Positions 43,739 to 52,100 of a DNA stretch of 64,000 bases are shown in pieces. Source of the DNA: Oceanococcus atlanticus. GTDB lineage: Bacteria; Pseudomonadota; Gammaproteobacteria; Nevskiales; Oceanococcaceae. The DNA lies in contig NZ_AQQV01000001.1 of NCBI RefSeq assembly GCF_002088235.1, forward strand, positions 1,488,001 through 1,552,000. The letters run 5' to 3'. The position numbers and the translations under genes are program-made. Positions within the stretch are counted from its first letter, which is position 1. Every line of letters begins with the position of its first letter. The notes beneath the pieces are model-generated. The model was not told the origin of the DNA. It ran no database searches and worked only from the letters and a program-made list of their open reading frames with translations.

Positions 43739-45015
43739 CACCAGCCGCCTCCCAGTGCCTGTGCGACGTCCAGGGCGCTGCGCGCGCCATCTTCGTGGAA
43801 GCCGTTGTACCAGTACGCACCACAATACCAGCTGCGTTGCTGGCCATTGATCTGAGCACGCTGCGCACGGGCCTGATTCGAGTGCGGGGTGTACAGCGGG
43901 TGGGCGTAGCGGTAACGCTCGATGACGCGGGCCGGGTCGATCCGGTCCGACTGATTCAGGGTCACACAGAACTCCACCGGCGCCTCCAGGCCTTGCAGGC
44001 GGTTCATGTGGTAGGTGATGGCGGCGGCGCGACCGCGATCCGGGCTGACGCGGAAATTCCACGAGGCCCAGGCGCGCGGGTTGTGCGGCAGGATTGAGGC
44101 GTCGGTGTGCAGCACCACGTCGTTGTCGACATAAGGCAGCGCGCCCAGGATGGCTTGTTCCTGAGCGCTGGGGTCGGCCAGCAGGCTCAGGGCCTGATCG
44201 CTGTGACAGGCAAACACCACCTGATCGAACTGTTCGCTGCCGGCGCTTGAGCGGATTTCCACCCGCTCCGGGTGGCGTTGCACCGATTCCACCGGGCAGC
44301 TCAGGCGCAGTTCGGCGCTCAGACGCTCCTGCAGGCGCTCGACGTAGCTGCGCGAGCCGCCGGGCACCACCCGCCACTGCGGGCGGTCGCGCAACTGCAA
44401 CAGCCCGTGGTTGTTAAAAAAGCGCGCGAAATGGTCAGCCGGGAAGTGCTGGGCATCCAGGAGAGAAGCGGACCAGATCGCGGCGCAAAGGGGTAACAGG
44501 TAACTGTCGCGAAAGGTGTCGGAATAGCCTTCGCCAGCGAGGAATTCAGCCAGCGTGCGCGGGTCGTCGCGACCGACCAGCTGCCGCGCCTGGCGGTTGA
44601 AGCGCAGGATTTCCCGCAGCATGTTCAGGTGCGCCACGGAAAGCAGGCGTCGGCGTTGCGCGAACAGGCCATCAAGGCTGTGGCTGGCGTATTCCAGCGA
44701 CCCGTTGGCGACCGAAAAGCTCATGTCGGTGGCCTGGCCTTGCAGCCCCAGCTGACCGAGCAGACGAATAAAATGCGGGTAGGTGGCGTCGTTGAAAACG
44801 ATGAAACCGGTATCCACGGCATAGTTGTGGGTCGCCCCCGATGCCAGCGTCAGCGGCACATCCACCGTGTGGGTATGCCCACCCAGCCAGTCGGCTGCTT
44901 CAAACAAAACCACGTCGTGGTGGGCATCAAGGCCGTAGGCTGTCGCCAGACCTGCAATCCCGCCGCCGATAATTGCGATACGCAAGACCCGCTCCGAATC
45001 TCTGAGATATCCCAT
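43738..45015 (-). CDS. FAD-dependent amine-oxidase-fold oxidoreductase of the lipid operon
   Basis: A 425-residue flavoprotein. The Rossmann motif IAIIGGGIAGLATAYGL is at about residues 13-29, followed by LFEAADWLGGHTHTVDV and, near the C-terminus, ALDVAQALGGGW. This is the COG2907-like group of predicted NAD/FAD-binding proteins found with DUF1365 and Cfa. It may desaturate or oxidise an acyl chain. The ATG at 45015 is used; a TTG nine codons downstream is possible. First gene of the operon, divergent from the ECF sigma factor. Confidence 0.85.
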   Translation of the reverse strand: MGYLRDSERVLRIAIIGGGIAGLATAYGLDAHHDVVLFEAADWLGGHTHTVDVPLTLASGATHNYAVDTGFIVFNDATYPHFIRLLGQLGLQGQATDMSFSVANGSLEYASHSLDGLFAQRRRLLSVAHLNMLREILRFNRQARQLVGRDDPRTLAEFLAGEGYSDTFRDSYLLPLCAAIWSASLLDAQHFPADHFARFFNNHGLLQLRDRPQWRVVPGGSRSYVERLQERLSAELRLSCPVESVQRHPERVEIRSSAGSEQFDQVVFACHSDQALSLLADPSAQEQAILGALPYVDNDVVLHTDASILPHNPRAWASWNFRVSPDRGRAAAITYHMNRLQGLEAPVEFCVTLNQSDRIDPARVIERYRYAHPLYTPHSNQARAQRAQINGQQRSWYCGAYWYNGFHEDGARSALDVAQALGGGW

Positions 45016-45106
45016 TTACGCGGTTGCGTGGAGATTGGATGCAGGCGGGCGAAAATATTTTGTCCGGCGTCTTGCCTGACCCGGATACGCTTGGCATGCT
45101 CGCCGC

Positions 45107-45640
45107 ATGAGCGCTCCTTTCCCCGAACAGGCCCAATCGCTGCTGGCCCAGGTTGCCCTAGGCAACCGGGATGCGTTTCGGCAGTTGTACGAAATGACTG
45201 TGGCGCATCTGTTTCCGGTTGCGCTGCGTATCTTGAGGCAACGGGACAAGGCCGAAGAGGCATTGCAAGATGCGTACATACAGATTTGGAACAAGGCCGG
45301 CGAGTTTCACGCCGAGCGCGGGTCAGCCGGGGCCTGGATGAGCACCATCGTGCGATATCGGGCGCTGGATGCGGTGCGTAAGGCGCCGCGCGAGCACACC
45401 TTTGATGAGCTGCCGGATGCTGCAGACGAGTCCGATGCCATCGGCCGTCTGATGACCGGTAGCGATCTGCAGGTGTGCCTGGATGATCTGAGCGAAGAGC
45501 AGCGCCGCACCATTGCCATGGCCTACATCGAAGGCCTGAGTCATTCGGAACTGAGCGAGCGCCTGGCGTCCCCGCTGGGTACGGTGAAAAGCTGGATACG
45601 GCGCGGCCTGCAGGCCTTGCGGGAGTGTCTGAGCCGATGA
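45107..45640 (+). CDS. ECF-type RNA polymerase sigma factor
   Basis: A 177-residue sigma-70 family factor with only region 2 (about 20-90, ILRQRDKAEEALQDAYIQIWNKA) and region 4 (about 120-175, SHSELSERLASPLGTVKSWIRRGL). It is followed, with ATGA overlap, by its anti-sigma factor and faces the lipid-modification operon across a 91-bp spacer. It probably switches on that operon during envelope, photooxidative or similar stress; the trigger is inferred. Confidence 0.92.
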   Translation: MSAPFPEQAQSLLAQVALGNRDAFRQLYEMTVAHLFPVALRILRQRDKAEEALQDAYIQIWNKAGEFHAERGSAGAWMSTIVRYRALDAVRKAPREHTFDELPDAADESDAIGRLMTGSDLQVCLDDLSEEQRRTIAMAYIEGLSHSELSERLASPLGTVKSWIRRGLQALRECLSR

Positions 45641-46305
45641 ATCTGGAGCGCAGCCCACTGCGGGAACAACTGGCCGGCGCCTATGTACTGGGCACCTTGC
45701 GTGGCCCGGCGCGGCGCCGTTTCGAGCGCGCCATGGCAGACAGCGCCAGCGTGCGCGAGGCGGTGCGTTTCTGGGAGCAGGCTTTTGCGCCCTTGTGCGC
45801 CCTGCCCCCGCAAAAACCGGCGCGCAGCCTGCTGCCGGCCATCGAGGCGCGGCTGGGCTGGGCGCGTGGTGAGGATGCGGTGCGTCGCCTGCCCTGGCTG
45901 CCGGCACTGGGCTTTGCCGTGGTCGCTGCGGTCAGCGTCATGCTGTGGGCGCCGTGGACGCCGACCATCACCCCGGACTTCGCGGTCACGCTGGCCACCG
46001 AAGAAGGCCAGGTGCGCTGGCAGTTCGCGGTCGACAAGACCCACAACTGGATCGATGTAAAGGTGGTTTCCACGCCGGATCTGACCAGCCAGCAGGACCT
46101 GGAGCTGTGGCTGCTGGTTGACGGCAGTGCACCGAAATCCTTGGGTCTGATCAGTGAAGTGGATGGTCAGCGTCAGCGCATCGAAGCACGTCTGCCGCTG
46201 TCCGAGGGCATCGGTCTGGCGGTTAGTGTGGAGCCGCCGGGCGGTTCGCCGACCGGTCAGGCCACCGGCCCGATCATCGCCATCGAGAAATTCCCCAGCG
46301 CTTGA
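45637..46305 (+). CDS. RskA-type membrane anti-sigma factor
   Basis: A 222-residue protein. The cytoplasmic N-terminus (LREQLAGAYVLGTLRGPARRRFE) is the sigma-binding anti-sigma domain, a single transmembrane helix lies at about residues 86-106, and the C-terminal extracytoplasmic domain has the anti-sigma-K (RskA) pattern. There is no obvious zinc HxxxCxxC motif. I prefer ATG 45637 (4-bp overlap with the sigma gene) over GTG 45625. It would hold the sigma factor at the membrane. Confidence 0.85.
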   Translation: MNLERSPLREQLAGAYVLGTLRGPARRRFERAMADSASVREAVRFWEQAFAPLCALPPQKPARSLLPAIEARLGWARGEDAVRRLPWLPALGFAVVAAVSVMLWAPWTPTITPDFAVTLATEEGQVRWQFAVDKTHNWIDVKVVSTPDLTSQQDLELWLLVDGSAPKSLGLISEVDGQRQRIEARLPLSEGIGLAVSVEPPGGSPTGQATGPIIAIEKFPSA

Positions 46306-46493
46306 TGCCTGACGCGCTGCAGGAGAGCGAGGGCGTTTGCCCATGGTGTGGTGAAAGCATCAGTCTGCTGATCGATGGCAGTGTCGAGCAGCAACATTAT
46401 GTTGAGGATTGCTTTGTGTGCTGCCGGCCGATCGAGGTCACGGTGCACTTTGATGCCACCGGTCAGGCCGAGGTGTATCTCAGCGCGGAGTAG
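46305..46493 (+). CDS. CPXCG-motif cysteine-rich small protein
   Basis: A 62-residue protein with C12-P-W-C15-G and a second cluster C36-F-V-C39-C40, giving four ligands for a zinc-ribbon-like site. It matches the CPXCG family of unknown function. The ATG shares a base with the anti-sigma stop (TGATG), so it is in the sigma operon. The 3' end overlaps the convergent TetR gene by 14 bp. Confidence 0.8.
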   Translation: MPDALQESEGVCPWCGESISLLIDGSVEQQHYVEDCFVCCRPIEVTVHFDATGQAEVYLSAE

Positions 46494-47154
46494 TGCCGAG
46501 TTCGCGCGCGCCGACGATCAGGGCCTCGAACATGCCGCTGACCTCACGCGATATCGCTGCCGCATCCAGTCCGGTGTCGCCGGTCAGCCATTCCGCGATC
46601 AGCTCATGGGTGGCGCCGACCAGTGCCACGGCCGGCAGGTGGTAATCGCGGTCCGGCAACTGGCCGGCTGCGACCAGATCATTGGCGGCAATGGTGATGA
46701 GCTGGGCGAACTGGCGCACTGACTTGCGCCGCAATGCTTCCAGTCGCGGGCTGACGCCGACCGATTCGACACTACCGATGCGGGCACGACGCGGATCGCC
46801 AAGGTAGTAATCGACAAACGCCTGAACCGTGAGCATGGCCCGCTGCATCGGGTCACTGCGTTTCTCCATGGCGTTGAGCACCACCGCGGTGACTTCCTCA
46901 CGCAGCCGCGCCAGCAGCGCCTCAAGCAGCGCCTCGCGGTTGCGAAAATGCTGATAGAAATGTCGCGTGGTGACCTTGGCTTCGCTGCAAATGCGTTCCA
47001 CCGTGGTGTTCTGGTAGCCGTCGCTGGTGAACAGCTCGAAGGCCGTGTTCATCAGACGTTTGCGGCGCTCTCGCTGGCGTTCCTCGGAGCTCTGTCCGGC
47101 ATAGCGGCGGGCCGATTTACGCAGCGGGTTGGGCAGTGAAGTGTTCAGGGCCAT
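46480..47154 (-). CDS. TetR-family regulator
   Basis: A 224-residue regulator with a DNA-binding domain at about residues 22-75: ERRKRLMNTAFELFTSDGYQNTTVERICSEAKVTTRHFYQHFRN. I use ATG 47154; the frame extends 31 codons upstream, past the divergent gene's start. The C-terminal ligand domain is not recognised. It is divergent from the D-cysteine desulfhydrase-like gene (62 bp between starts), which may be a target. Confidence 0.88.
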   Translation of the reverse strand: MALNTSLPNPLRKSARRYAGQSSEERQRERRKRLMNTAFELFTSDGYQNTTVERICSEAKVTTRHFYQHFRNREALLEALLARLREEVTAVVLNAMEKRSDPMQRAMLTVQAFVDYYLGDPRRARIGSVESVGVSPRLEALRRKSVRQFAQLITIAANDLVAAGQLPDRDYHLPAVALVGATHELIAEWLTGDTGLDAAAISREVSGMFEALIVGARELGTTPR

Positions 47155-47216
47155 GGTGCAACGATAAGCGATCCGCGCCACGCTCAACACCCGTGAGGGC
47201 GCGATAGAATGCCGGC

Positions 47217-48191
47217 ATGAATGCTTTTCGCCCGATCGACAACGCATTGCCGGGAATTGCCGCGCATCTGCCCTGCGCCGGATTCGCCCATCTGCCGACC
47301 CCGCTGCAGCGCGTCGAGATCGACGGGCGCGCGGTGTGGATCAAGCGCGACGATCTGAGCCACCCCGACTACGGCGGCAACAAGGTTCGCAAGCTGGAAT
47401 TCATACTCGCCGCAGCGCAGCGTGCAGGCCAGCGTCGGGTGGTCACCTTCGGCGCCACCGGAACCCACCATGGCCTGGCCACGGCGCTGTTTTGCCGCGC
47501 ATTGGGCCTGGAGTGCGAAGTGCTGCTGTTCGATCAGCCGGATTCCGCGCATGTGCGTGAAAACCGCGCCCGTCTGCAGGCCAGCGGCGCGATCTGCACA
47601 CCCTGCGGGTCGCTGGCGCGCACGGTGGCGCGGTTCTACCTGCATCCACGCCGTTTGCGCCGCGACACGCTGTTCCTGTTTGCCGGTGGTTCGGGTGAGC
47701 TGGGCACGCTGGCGTTTGTGAACGCGGCGCTGGAACTGGCCGAGCAGGTTGATGCCGGTGAAGCGCCACGGCCGGCGCGGATCTACTGTGCGACCAGTTC
47801 GGGTTCAACCCTGGCCGGATTGACCCTGGGGGTGGCGCTGGCCGGTTGGGACACCCAGGTGATTGGCGTGCAGGTTGCCGATGCCCGGCTGGGGCTGTTC
47901 GATGCGTGTACGCCGAAAACCATCCAGGCCTTGATGCGTCGCAGCCTGTGCTGGCTTGAAAGGCACGAGCTGTGCTGGCCGGCAGATTGTCCTGAAGTGC
48001 TGCTGGATGATCGTTGGCTGGGACCGGGTTACGGACACCCCACCGTGGCTGCCGAGCAGGCCGCGACGGCGTTTGAGCAGGCCGTAGGCGTCGCGCTGGA
48101 TCTGACCTACACAGCCAAGGCCTTTGCTGCCTTGCGTGCCGATACAGCACCCGGCGAGGTGCTGTACTGGCACACTCTGAGCAGTACCTAG
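47217..48191 (+). CDS. D-cysteine desulfhydrase/ACC deaminase-family PLP enzyme
   Basis: A 324-residue fold-type II PLP enzyme. The lysine K56 in DYGGNKVRKLEF is the family's PLP site, and SSGSTLAGLTLG is the phosphate-binding loop. Related enzymes degrade D-cysteine to pyruvate, H2S and ammonia or open ACC; which reaction applies here is not clear. A moderately divergent member, with several extra arginines (FYLHPRRLRRD). It ends 4 bp into the convergent aldehyde dehydrogenase. Confidence 0.8.
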   Translation: MNAFRPIDNALPGIAAHLPCAGFAHLPTPLQRVEIDGRAVWIKRDDLSHPDYGGNKVRKLEFILAAAQRAGQRRVVTFGATGTHHGLATALFCRALGLECEVLLFDQPDSAHVRENRARLQASGAICTPCGSLARTVARFYLHPRRLRRDTLFLFAGGSGELGTLAFVNAALELAEQVDAGEAPRPARIYCATSSGSTLAGLTLGVALAGWDTQVIGVQVADARLGLFDACTPKTIQALMRRSLCWLERHELCWPADCPEVLLDDRWLGPGYGHPTVAAEQAATAFEQAVGVALDLTYTAKAFAALRADTAPGEVLYWHTLSST

Positions 48192-49558
48192 GTTTTCACC
48201 GGGCCGACCCAGACCTGCTGGGCGTTGACGAAGGCATGAATGCCGTGTGGTCCCAGTTCGCGGCCGTAGCCGGAGCGTTTGATCCCGCCGCTGGGTAGCC
48301 GTGGATCGGTTTTGACGATGCCGTTGACCGCGACCTGACCGGCGCGAATTTTTGCCGCCAGGGCTTCGCCCCGGGTGGCGCTGCTCCACACGCTGGCAGC
48401 CAGCCCGTAGGGGGTGTCATTGGCCATGTCCAGCGCATGGGCTTCGTCATCCGCGCGGATCACCACTGCCACCGGGCCGAAAGTCTCTTCGCGGAAGGCG
48501 GCCATTTCGGGCGTGACATTGGCGAGCAGCGTGACCGGGTAGAAAAAGCCCGGCCCCGGCGGCACTTCACCACCCAGCAGGCAGCGTGCGCCGGCCTCGA
48601 TGCTGAGCTGAACCTGGCGGGCCAGGTTGTCGCGCAGATCCTCACGCGCGATCGGGCCCACATCGGTGCTCTCCTCGCGCGGATCGCCCATGACCAGCTT
48701 GCTCAGCCGTTCGGCCAGGCGTTCGACCATGGCGTCGTAAACCGGCGCTTCAACGATGATGCGTTTGGCTGCGATGCAGGACTGGCCGGCGTTGATGATG
48801 CGCGACAGGGTGATGATGTCCGCCGCTTTGTCGAGGTCGGCGTCGGCCAGCACGATGCAGGGATCGGAGCCGCCCAGCTCCAGCACCGAGGGTTTGATTT
48901 CCGAGGCCGCCATGGCCGCGACCTGCGCGCCGGCGCGATCCGAGCCGGTAAACGACACCGCGTGGATGCGCGGGTCGCGGATTGCCGCCTCCACATCCGG
49001 GTTGGCCAGCGGCAGATTGAGGTAGATGTCCTGCGGCGCGCCGGCCTTGTCAAAGCTTTCGGCCAGTGCCTGGGCACAACCCGGCACATGCGGGTCGTGC
49101 TTGACCACGCAGGTGTTGCCGGCCATCAGTGCCGGCGCACAGAAGCGAAAAGCCAGCCACATCGGGGCGTTCCACGGCAGGATGCCGAGCACCGGGCCAA
49201 GCGGCAGGTGCTGCACGTAACTGTGGCTGGCGTCCGAAGCCAGGGTCAGCGGTTTGAGGTAATCCTCGGCGTGCTCGGCATAATGCTCGGCACACCAGGT
49301 GGCTTTGTCGACTTCGGCGCGGGCTTCCTTGATCGGCTTGCCCATTTCCTCGGTCATCAGCAGCGCAAGGTGCTCGCGATCCTGGCGCAGCTGGTTGGCC
49401 ACGGCGCGCAAGACCTCACCGCGCTGGGCAAAGCTGCGCGTCGCCCAGTCCGGCCAGGCCGCATCCGAGCGGGCCAGCAGCTGCTCGCGCTGGGCCTGGC
49501 TCAGGGTTTCGATTTCGCGGATGACCCGAGCATTGCTGGGATCGGTTGCGATCAGCAT
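48188..49558 (-). CDS. doeC: Aldehyde dehydrogenase, probable aspartate-semialdehyde step of ectoine breakdown (DoeC-like)
   Basis: A 456-residue NAD(P)-dependent aldehyde dehydrogenase closest in pattern to short succinate-semialdehyde dehydrogenases (Sad/GabD). Catalytic Cys261 is in AGQSCIAAKR, and general-base Glu227 in LELGGSDP. On its own it would be called SSADH. It overlaps the ectoine hydrolase-like gene by 7 bp in the same operon, so oxidation of aspartate-beta-semialdehyde to aspartate, the last ectoine-degradation step, is the better guess. The frame is open upstream, but the ATG at 49558 gives the family N-terminus. Confidence 0.75.
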   Translation of the reverse strand: MLIATDPSNARVIREIETLSQAQREQLLARSDAAWPDWATRSFAQRGEVLRAVANQLRQDREHLALLMTEEMGKPIKEARAEVDKATWCAEHYAEHAEDYLKPLTLASDASHSYVQHLPLGPVLGILPWNAPMWLAFRFCAPALMAGNTCVVKHDPHVPGCAQALAESFDKAGAPQDIYLNLPLANPDVEAAIRDPRIHAVSFTGSDRAGAQVAAMAASEIKPSVLELGGSDPCIVLADADLDKAADIITLSRIINAGQSCIAAKRIIVEAPVYDAMVERLAERLSKLVMGDPREESTDVGPIAREDLRDNLARQVQLSIEAGARCLLGGEVPPGPGFFYPVTLLANVTPEMAAFREETFGPVAVVIRADDEAHALDMANDTPYGLAASVWSSATRGEALAAKIRAGQVAVNGIVKTDPRLPSGGIKRSGYGRELGPHGIHAFVNAQQVWVGPVKT

Positions 49559-50802
49559 GTCTGAACCTCCTTGGCATCGTTGTCGCTGGCGGGTTTGCCG
49601 TTGCCGCTGTGCTTGCGTTTGGTGGGCGGCGTGGCGTGCTCCGGCTTGCACACAAAGTCCTCGTCCAGGCTGAAAAAGGACGCGCAGCCGGTGTCGGTGA
49701 CATAGATCGTGTCGGAAATGCCGCAGGTCTTGTTGCCGTCGACCGCCCACATCCAGGGGATGATGTGGAAGGTCATGCCCGGACGCATGACACGCGAATC
49801 ACCCTGCTTGAGGCTGACGATATAGCCCTCGTCCCAGCTCGGCGGGAAGGCAATACCGATGGAATAACCCGAGCGCGTGATCAGATCGGCACCGATGTCA
49901 TTCTCGGTGATGATGTCGCGGACCAGGTTGTCGGCATCGCTGACGGTCAGGCCCGGGCGCACCGCGGCCTTGATCTCGCGCAAGGCCAGCTTCATCCGCT
50001 CCTGGGCCTTTTCCATCGATTTGGACAGGCCATCCAGCACCACGGTGCGCATCATGGCGGTGTGGTAGCGCCGGTAGCAGCCGCCGACCTCCAGAAAGAT
50101 GTGCTCGCCGGGTTGCACGCTGCGGCCTTCCCAGGTGGCGTGGCCGATCATCGTGCGCGGGCCGGAGGTCACATAGGGCATGACGGCCGGGGGTTCGCCG
50201 CCGGCGCGGAACATGCCCGAGCTGATCGCTGCACCGATTTCGTTTTCGGTGACGCCGGCTGCACAGGCTTCAAAGCCTGCCTGCATGCCGGCTTCGGTGG
50301 CGGCTGCGGCCTTGCGCATGATCTGCAGCTCAGCCTCTGACTTGCAGATGCGGCCTTCCTCGACAATGCCAAAGCAGTCGAGCAGCTTGCCGTTCTTGAA
50401 GGCGGTGCGAATGTAGTCCTGGTGGTAGGCCGGGAAGAAATAACTGTTGCGCTCGTACCCTACGTATTTGTCGGCCAGGCCGAATTCGCGCAGTGATTCC
50501 AGCAGCATCTGGATGGCATCGCCGGTGTCCGGATACGGGCGCACGATTTCCACCCAGGTGCGGGCATGCACATTGGTGGCTTCGAGCTTGCGCGTGATCA
50601 TGAACGGCTCTTTGTCCAGCGGCACCACCAGCGCCTGAAAGAACGAATACCCGGTGGTCTGATAATCGGTCAGATACATCAGGTTTTCCGGGTCGGTGAT
50701 CACCACCGCATCGAGCAGCCGCTGTTGCATACGCTGACGCAACTCGCCGATGCGCCGCTCGTATTCCTCGAACGGAAAGGTCATATCGTCACGGGCATGC
50801 AT
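49552..50802 (-). CDS. doeA: Ectoine hydrolase DoeA-like M24-family protein
   Basis: A 416-residue creatinase/pita-bread-fold protein. It follows the DoeA/EutD pattern: LRQRMQQRLLDAVVITDPENLMYLT at the N-terminus, FLEVGGCYRRYHTAMMRTV, then RSGYSIGIAFPPSWDEG and MRPGMTFHIIPWMW. DoeA opens the ectoine ring to N-acetyl-diaminobutyrate. The neighbours supply the other three steps. Start at 50802, one base after the doeD stop; an in-frame Met six codons on is an alternative. A C-terminal basic, low-complexity tail (about 385-416) is extra. Confidence 0.78.
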   Translation of the reverse strand: MHARDDMTFPFEEYERRIGELRQRMQQRLLDAVVITDPENLMYLTDYQTTGYSFFQALVVPLDKEPFMITRKLEATNVHARTWVEIVRPYPDTGDAIQMLLESLREFGLADKYVGYERNSYFFPAYHQDYIRTAFKNGKLLDCFGIVEEGRICKSEAELQIMRKAAAATEAGMQAGFEACAAGVTENEIGAAISSGMFRAGGEPPAVMPYVTSGPRTMIGHATWEGRSVQPGEHIFLEVGGCYRRYHTAMMRTVVLDGLSKSMEKAQERMKLALREIKAAVRPGLTVSDADNLVRDIITENDIGADLITRSGYSIGIAFPPSWDEGYIVSLKQGDSRVMRPGMTFHIIPWMWAVDGNKTCGISDTIYVTDTGCASFFSLDEDFVCKPEHATPPTKRKHSGNGKPASDNDAKEVQTC

Positions 50803-50803
50803 G

Positions 50804-52051
50804 TCAGGCCACCTCGCGGACGATGGTTTCCAGGGTTTTGAGGCCGGCGTCGAGGTCCTCATCGGGGATGGTCAGCGGCGGGATCAGCTTGATCACCTTG
50901 CCGCCGGTGCCGCAGGGGCCAACTAGCAGGCCGGCTTCAAAACAGCGCTTGGCGATCTCCTTGCCACGCGCACCGTCGGCCACGTCCAGCGCCTGGATCA
51001 TGCCCGCGCCACGCGCTGCATAACCTTTGTCGGCATTGGCGCTGGCCAGGCTTTCGACGCATTCGGCCATGCGCTGGCCTTTGCGTTTGACCTCGCTCAT
51101 CAAGGCCTCGTCTTCAAAGTAGCGCAGCGCCTCGCGCCCGGCCACAAAGGAAATGTCCTGGCCGCGGAAGGTGCCGGTGTGCTCGCCCGGATTCCAGTGC
51201 TGGTCGTGTTCTGGCTTGATCAGGTTCATGGCCATCGGGGTGCCGAAACCGCCGATGCCCTTGGCCAGGGTGACGATGTCCGGGTCCAGATCCAGCCCGT
51301 CAAAGCTGAAATACGAACCGGTGCGCCCGCAGCCGACCTGGATGTCGTCGATGATCAGCAGCGCGCCGGTTTCGCGGGCCAGGTCCTGGACCTCATGCAG
51401 CCAATCACGGGTGGCGATGTTGACCCCGCCCTCCGCCTGAATCACTTCGAGCAAAAAGGCGGCCGGGGGCTTGAGCCCGCTGGAGGCATCAGCCAGCAGG
51501 GCGCGGTAGGCGGCCAGGCTGTCAGCACCGTCGAGCTCGGCGCTCTGATACGGCAGGCGCTGCACATGCTCCAGCGGTACGCCGGCGGCGCCGCGGAAGT
51601 AATCGTTGGCCGTGCAGGCCAGCGAGCCCAGGGTCATACCGTGAAAGCCGTGGCTGAAGGCCACCACCTGGGTTCGGCCGGTAACCCGTCGGGCCAGTTT
51701 GAGCGCGGCTTCCACCGCATTGGTCCCGGTTGGGCCGACAAACTGCAGCTTGTGGTTCATGCCGCGCGGCTTGAGCACGGTTTCGACAAAGGCGGTGACG
51801 AATTCGCGTTTGGCCGTGGTGTACATGTCGAGGCTGTGGGTTACGCCGTCAGCCTGGATGTAGTCGACGATGGCCTGTTTCATCTGCGGGTTGTTGTGAC
51901 CGAAGTTGAGGACCCCGGCACCGGCAAAAAAATCGATGTAGGTGTTGCCCTCTTCATCGGTCTGGCGGGCGTTGCTCGCGGTTTTGAAGACCGTGGGCCA
52001 GGCCCGGCAATAGCCGCGAATGTTGGATTCCCATTGTTCGAATACGTCCAT
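50804..52051 (-). CDS. doeD: Diaminobutyrate-2-oxoglutarate transaminase (DoeD/EctB type)
   Basis: A 415-residue class III aminotransferase with close similarity in pattern to EctB: YIDFFAGAGVLNFGHNNP near residue 40, FVGPTGTNAVEAALKLAR, FSHGFHGMTLGSLA, LLIIDDIQVGCGRTGSYFSF, and PLP lysine K264 in TLAKGIGGFG. It interconverts 2,4-diaminobutyrate and aspartate-semialdehyde. Because doeA and a deacetylase flank it and no ectA or ectC is present, it probably runs in the catabolic direction. Confidence 0.85.
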   Translation of the reverse strand: MDVFEQWESNIRGYCRAWPTVFKTASNARQTDEEGNTYIDFFAGAGVLNFGHNNPQMKQAIVDYIQADGVTHSLDMYTTAKREFVTAFVETVLKPRGMNHKLQFVGPTGTNAVEAALKLARRVTGRTQVVAFSHGFHGMTLGSLACTANDYFRGAAGVPLEHVQRLPYQSAELDGADSLAAYRALLADASSGLKPPAAFLLEVIQAEGGVNIATRDWLHEVQDLARETGALLIIDDIQVGCGRTGSYFSFDGLDLDPDIVTLAKGIGGFGTPMAMNLIKPEHDQHWNPGEHTGTFRGQDISFVAGREALRYFEDEALMSEVKRKGQRMAECVESLASANADKGYAARGAGMIQALDVADGARGKEIAKRCFEAGLLVGPCGTGGKVIKLIPPLTIPDEDLDAGLKTLETIVREVA

Positions 52052-52100
52052 CGAGTTTCCTTCACCGCCCGGCGGGCAGCATGGTGGTTGGCGTGAATGG

